DNA of 64,000 bases from Styela clava (lineage: Eukaryota; Chordata; Ascidiacea; Stolidobranchia; Styelidae). Shown piece by piece: positions 59,707 through 64,000 of this stretch (within the stretch, counting starts at the first letter, position 1; the number at the start of each line of letters is the position of its first letter). The stretch is taken from assembly GCF_964204865.1 (NCBI RefSeq), contig NC_135252.1:14095383-14159382 (forward strand), given 5' to 3'. The translations under genes were made by a program, and so were the position numbers. The notes beneath the pieces are model-generated. The model had not been told where the DNA came from. It worked only from the letters and a program-made list of their open reading frames with translations, and made no database searches.

Positions 59707-61200
59707 TAAAACATCTTATTTGAATTCAACCTTGTACAGCACCGTTTCCCAACCTTTTTTGGTAACGCATAACTTTGATCACACTCAAACGAAATGACAT
59801 TTTATAAATCAATCAATACCGCAAACCTAAACTGAACGATATTATCATTGACGACGCCAGGCATAAAATAAAACCCGCGGTAGATAATATTTAAGAGCTA
59901 TTTCATACGCTGTAAATTGCAAGAAAAGCCAAAATTCCCGGTTATGCTCGGTCGCACTATCGCAACTGAAGATGAGAACAATTAATTACGACACAACTTG
60001 CTTTTAGATTTATTGCCGAGGTCGCCAGGATATCTCGACTATAACAATATAGGATAATAATTGTGAAATATTTTCAATCAAAAACATCCTCGACGAGTTA
60101 TAAGTACTTCAAGTCAGCGCTGATTTAAATTGTTTCATGTTGGCAGTAATTAACTATCCCGCTACAATAGACTGTCTTTGATTACGATAAAATATAATAA
60201 TTGCAAGATGCTTCCAATAAAAATGGACGGCGGCGCTATAGGATATGTGTGCGATATTCGATATTACTATAAAATAAACACTAAAAACTATATTCAAAGG
60301 TAGCGATATTTGAATAATAAATTCGAATTGGACATGACTGTATGGCGTGTTACGATTGTTGGGGTCGGCTTATATGCGTTTTTTCATCAAAACCGTTTAA
60401 TTAAGACTGATTTTAGTGGATCGGCTTATATGCGTGGCTTTACGGTAGGTATCTATCGAAAGGTTTTATAGTCTCATCGCGGGCGTTATTGCAAGAGATA
60501 TATAAATATGGATTCCATTTTATTGTAGTCAGACTCGAAATGAAAATTTCCGCCGCTGTAAAGTCGTGTGGCCTATAGTGGAGAATTGCTCGTTCTGACA
60601 AACTCAAAAAATATTATGCCATCAGTGGCGACGATTCACTGAGGAATATTATAGAAAGAAATTTGCAGCCTAAATTTCCAAATTAATTGCATTCCGATTA
60701 TTATCCTTCGTATTGGCTTTGATTGTCCTTATCGCTATCGTAAAATCAAATATATGAACAATAGCTTTATGGCCGATTCCGGGTTCCCTGTCTTTTTTTT
60801 TTTGTATTTTTCTATCGTGCTTATGTTATTTTTGGTTCAAAATAAAACCTCTGAAATTTTGTTACTGCGTATCCATCGAGATCTAATAGAATTCAGGAAA
60901 TGATAATATTTATTCAAATTAATTTTGAATGTTACTTTATTGGTGATTCAAATTTTACCAAACGGCCCACAAAAATGTTGTTGCAAATCAAGCGACATTG
61001 GCGCACAATATGATCATTTAAAAAAAATTGGAACAAAGGGGATTTAGCGAGGCCATTAAATCGATCACATTTTATGTGAATAAACTTTTTTTTTGTTATG
61101 TTTCATCTAAATTCTAACGTAAATCGTAACTTAGCTATTCATCAAGTTCGGTAAAAACGTTTGCGCCCGAAATAATTTTTTAAATGTGAAAGTAGCCCGC
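59707..61200. other. Flank without a supported gene
   Basis: I see no supported exon. A hAT-like end (CACCGTTTCCCAACC, about 59742) and a pair of GGCTTATATGCG motifs (about 60366 and 60422) point to decayed DNA transposons. The latter motif also occurs inverted near 21338 (GCATATAAGCC). Confidence 0.4.
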
Positions 61201-61204
61201 GACA

Positions 61205-61950
61205 CTAAAAAGATTGGTGTCGAGAATATGATTCAATATTATGTACGATTTGCTTTTTATAGAAAATTTACATCCCCGTCGTATGGTTCCACCCCAGTCT
61301 CCAACGGAATAAATCTAAATTTGCTGATGTTGTGTTTCTATAATAAACCGCAATTGGTAAGTTATATTTAAATTGTGTTTGAATTTTTTACAGCGTCATT
61401 AAGCTGGGAGAAGTTGGATTTAAACCACACCTACTGCAGAAAATGCACAAGCTCCACAGACATTTTGAGGTAACTTCTGATGACACAAAGCGTCGTACAA
61501 TAAGAACATTTGCAAAGTTTAAATACAGAAATGTTTCAAGAATAAAGAATTATTTAATTTCTAAACTAAATATAAACATTTAACGTTATCAATTACACGA
61601 TAATTAAGAGATAAGACGTCAGAACAAATATTCAAAACAGAAAGATTCCACATTTGAGTACATGAGCGGAAACAGTCTAAAGATAGCTGAAAAATTTTAT
61701 ATTGTTCTATTAATATCGGCTACACAAACTTTTTCCCAAAAGTTAATTGAAACAACATTGTTTATTCACCCTTTAAACTGACTGTACTCATATATAGAAA
61801 CAGTGTATTATGAAATCAGTTGATATGACATTAAATTCGCACTCAAACACTCATTATCTAACATGGATATTAAAAAAAACAAATTTGCCAACGCTAAACA
61901 AATAAAGAATTAGTCAGTATTTTTGTTACCGACCCCCATACCGACGACAA
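61205..61950 (-). repeat. Orphan upstream region of a peptide gene, coding exons missing
   Basis: Matches the upstream parts of A and B. It starts with the 5' leader (GTCGAGAATATGATTCAATA), then a weakened TATA (TATAGAAA, 61335-61342), then AACCACACCTACTG and the block to 61525, then the distal part shared with 37385-37620. It lacks the retroposon insertion of the A genes. Where exon 1 should lie (below 61200) the similarity stops, so this is a promoter without its gene. Confidence 0.65.
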
Positions 61951-62084
61951 AAATAAGTCGGGGGATAAACAGATTATAGATATCGTTATACATGAAATTG
62001 AATGTCAAGTTATATAGAAACGTTTGTTTTATTGAATAAATGGTCAAACTAATCTCACATGTGTAAGATAAAAATCATTTATTA

Positions 62085-62500
62085 AAAAAAGCAACTTATT
62101 TCTATGTCCAATCGCTACTTTGCTGGCAACAAATGTCGGAACGACAGCCTCTTTCAGTTCGCTCGTCAAGAATTTCTTTTCGATGCTAATCATAGATAAA
62201 TTTGACAGTCGCTAATTTGATATCGATCATCTCAAATACATTTTTATCTGTTTCAACTTTAAAAAAGATCGTTCGCAACTAGCAACTGAGTAGCCGATTG
62301 TGAGTACTAAACAATACGCAATGCACAAAGTTAGAAAACATGCCAAGCTCAACCAACAAAGCAAGAAAATCTTTAGCATTTCTTGAAAAAGCACTGTTCC
62401 CACTTCGGGAAGGGGCGACGTAACAGTAGACGTTTGTTTTAGCAGTCGCACAGACAGATTTTCTGGCGTGGTTTGAAATATTACCTCGTTTTCGCATGCT
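62085..62500 (-). pseudogene. hAT transposase remnant (C-terminal dimerisation region)
   Basis: One frame reads SVASCERSFLKLKQIKMYLR, the hallmark of the hAT C-terminal (hATC) domain. The preceding part (LALLVELGMFSNFVHCVLFS) continues in another frame. The following part (LSNLSMISIEKKF, LTSELKEAVV) resumes after a further break. Order and content match the end of a ZMYM/ZNF862-like hAT transposase, broken by at least two frameshifts. It is not functional. It may represent an autonomous relative of the small hAT elements in the window, but the termini cannot be linked. Confidence 0.85.
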
Positions 62501-62689
62501 ATTTGTTAAGTTTTGGATGTGTTTTGGAAATTTCAGAACGAATCAAATAACTCCATGATTAGGTGACACCATATTTGCACCCGGGACATTTTCCCCTGCA
62601 TACTTTTAAATATAACATTAGGATGTCCCTATTTTTGCAAAAATGGAAATGGTATCTCTTTTAATTCAAAGACTGGTATCAATGGGTGT

Positions 62690-63010
62690 AAATGTTTCCC
62701 GGTGCGAAATTCCATGAGTTCAAGTGTCCATAGTTGCGAATATCCGTGGGCGCAAATGTTCATGAGTGCAAATTTACGCGGGTTCAATTGTACGTTGGCG
62801 CAAATGTACGCGAGTGCAGTGGTACGTGGGTGCAAACGTACGCGGGTGCAAATGTCCGCGGGTGCAAATGTACTAGGAGCAAATGTCCACGGGTGCGAAA
62901 GTACATAGGTGAAAATGTCAGTGAGTTCAATTGTACGTGGGTGCAATTGTCCGTGATGGAAAAGTAAGCAGATACAATTGTTCTGAGTGCAAATGTACGT
63001 GCGTGCGAAT
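62690..63010. repeat. Minisatellite with a 16-bp unit
   Basis: Degenerate repeats of about CGCGGGTGCAAATGTA, best preserved at 62800-62890, with neighbours differing by point changes and one short unit (ACTAGGAGCAAATGTC). Because 16 is not a multiple of 3, open frames on both strands arise from the repeat itself and are not genes. GC content is clearly above the surroundings. Confidence 0.9.
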
Positions 63011-63660
63011 ATACTGTCTTCTTATATATATGGTTTAATTGCGGTAATCAAAAATCAGTCAAAAATAGCTGTGATAGACGAGGCTAAACTTTCCTACCGG
63101 TACTTTTAAATAACAGGGTTGAATATTTTAAATTGAAATGATTGTTTGAAACATATAAACCAGTTCAAGGCGCTAACTCGCGAAACCACTCTTAAAATGA
63201 GCACCAAAAAATGTTGTAAAATATGATAGGAAGAAATTTTCTGGGGTCATGGTCGGGGAAACATCCATTGTGGACTCACCACAGACACCACAGTTAGTCA
63301 CACAAGATTGAACGCATAATGTCAGCTGTTAATTAAATAGAAAACACATATAGAAACACATGTGTAATAACGCCAACTCTACAGCTTGGTTCTGCTGCCC
63401 TCTACAACGTGCTGCCCGGGGCGGCTGCCTCTTTCGCCCCCCTCTAGACACGCCACTGATACAAAATAATTGAAAACCTCTAAACTTATATTGTCTCTTT
63501 ACAGAGTTTTATTGTTTGATTTGCCATTTGATATGAAGTTTTAAGTCTATAATTCTGCGCTAACGACACTATTGGGTTTTATAAAATCTGTGGACCAATG
63601 AATGTCCAAAAAAATCAGCGAACAATGAGTTTACAGTCAGTATGCATTTAAGTTATAACA
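63010..63660. other. Flank with transposon remnants
   Basis: No gene seen. The stretch 63395-63468 carries the GCCCGGGGCGGCT ... CACGCCACTG terminus of the element family at 15425-15705. The CTCACCACAGACACCACAGT stretch (about 63275) looks repeat-derived, but has no second copy here. Confidence 0.45.
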
Positions 63661-63679
63661 TTGTTATATCGTGTGTTCG

Positions 63680-64000
63680 AAAAACGGAAACTCTATTGAT
63701 ATACCAGATAAAGAGTATTTTTCCCACTTTAGGGTGGTTGCGTTGTATACTATAGATTGAGTTAATTATTGTCAAAGTATATTTCATATATATATATACA
63801 ATAACAAAATCGGTCAAAATTTAACATGGCCTGCAAAGCATCAGTACACCCAACCGGCACTAATTCACACATGATGCGAGAGCATCAGGCAATGAGCTTA
63901 AACATAATACCCACAAAGAAACAAATTGTGCATCGACATATTTAATTAATAAATATAATGCAATGAAAAATTATTTGACACATGTGTAGAAATATTACAT
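63680..64000 (-). repeat. 3' flank of another peptide-gene copy, cut by the window edge
   Basis: Matches the sequence that follows the stop codon of A and B. CCACTTTAGGGTGGTTGCG corresponds to CCACTCTAGGATGGTGGCGC (36020). CAAAGCATCAGTACACCCAA corresponds to the CAAAGCATCAACACACATTA of A1. In A1 and B1 the stop codon lies 442 and 424 bases beyond the shared ATGG landmark (34001 and 36135). The landmark here is at 63824, so a further gene should end near 64250-64270. Confidence 0.6.

Noticed and set aside
62629..62967. Open frames on both strands with repeated CTRVQM/GANVR or CAHVRLHPRT motifs
   Set aside because: They are produced by the 16-bp minisatellite read in rotating frames.

Overview
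The window is AT-rich animal nuclear DNA: genes are split into many short exons with GT-AG introns, and dispersed DNA-transposon and SINE-type repeats are frequent. The two conserved genes are metazoan-type. The repeat families and compact introns would suit an invertebrate such as a tunicate, but the species cannot be proved from the sequence alone.

Layout: (1) 1-5170, plus strand: the last eight coding exons of an STT3B-type oligosaccharyltransferase catalytic subunit (ER N-glycosylation). (2) 5193-9570: intergenic DNA with a complete non-autonomous hAT element that keeps its 8-bp target duplication. (3) 27834 down to 9571, minus strand: a complete 26-exon ZNF598-type E3 ubiquitin ligase gene (collided-ribosome sensor). 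The hand-built model closes in frame at 967 codons. Besides the RING and C2H2 fingers it appears to carry two cold-shock-like modules and an unusual N-terminal domain. Its introns hold palindromic MITEs, a tRNA-derived SINE and other repeats. (4) 28474-29055, minus strand: a possible small type-II membrane or secreted protein. (5) 29264-57745: three direct tandem copies of a ~9.5-kb unit. (6) 57746-64000: flank with paralogous and decayed pieces of the same unit, a hAT transposase remnant, a 16-bp minisatellite, and the start of a further copy running off the right edge.

The main discovery is in the tandem array. Each unit carries two small three-exon genes (A and B) on the minus strand, six in all. 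Each encodes a 61-65-residue precursor: signal peptide, short variable segment, Pro/Trp-rich segment, a basic processing site (GRRKR in B, GRRKG or VRRKG in A), and an invariant acidic tail ending DEDPFFDFE. All six have intact splice sites and reading frames, a TATA box and a conserved upstream module with octamer-like and T-box-like sites. B predicts a peptide ending SSW followed by an amidation-type GRRKR site. I do not recognise the family; it looks like a recently expanded cluster of secreted peptide genes. The copies record their own history: a junction formed inside a transposon, and a middle copy that is a chimera of the outer two, as expected from unequal crossing-over.
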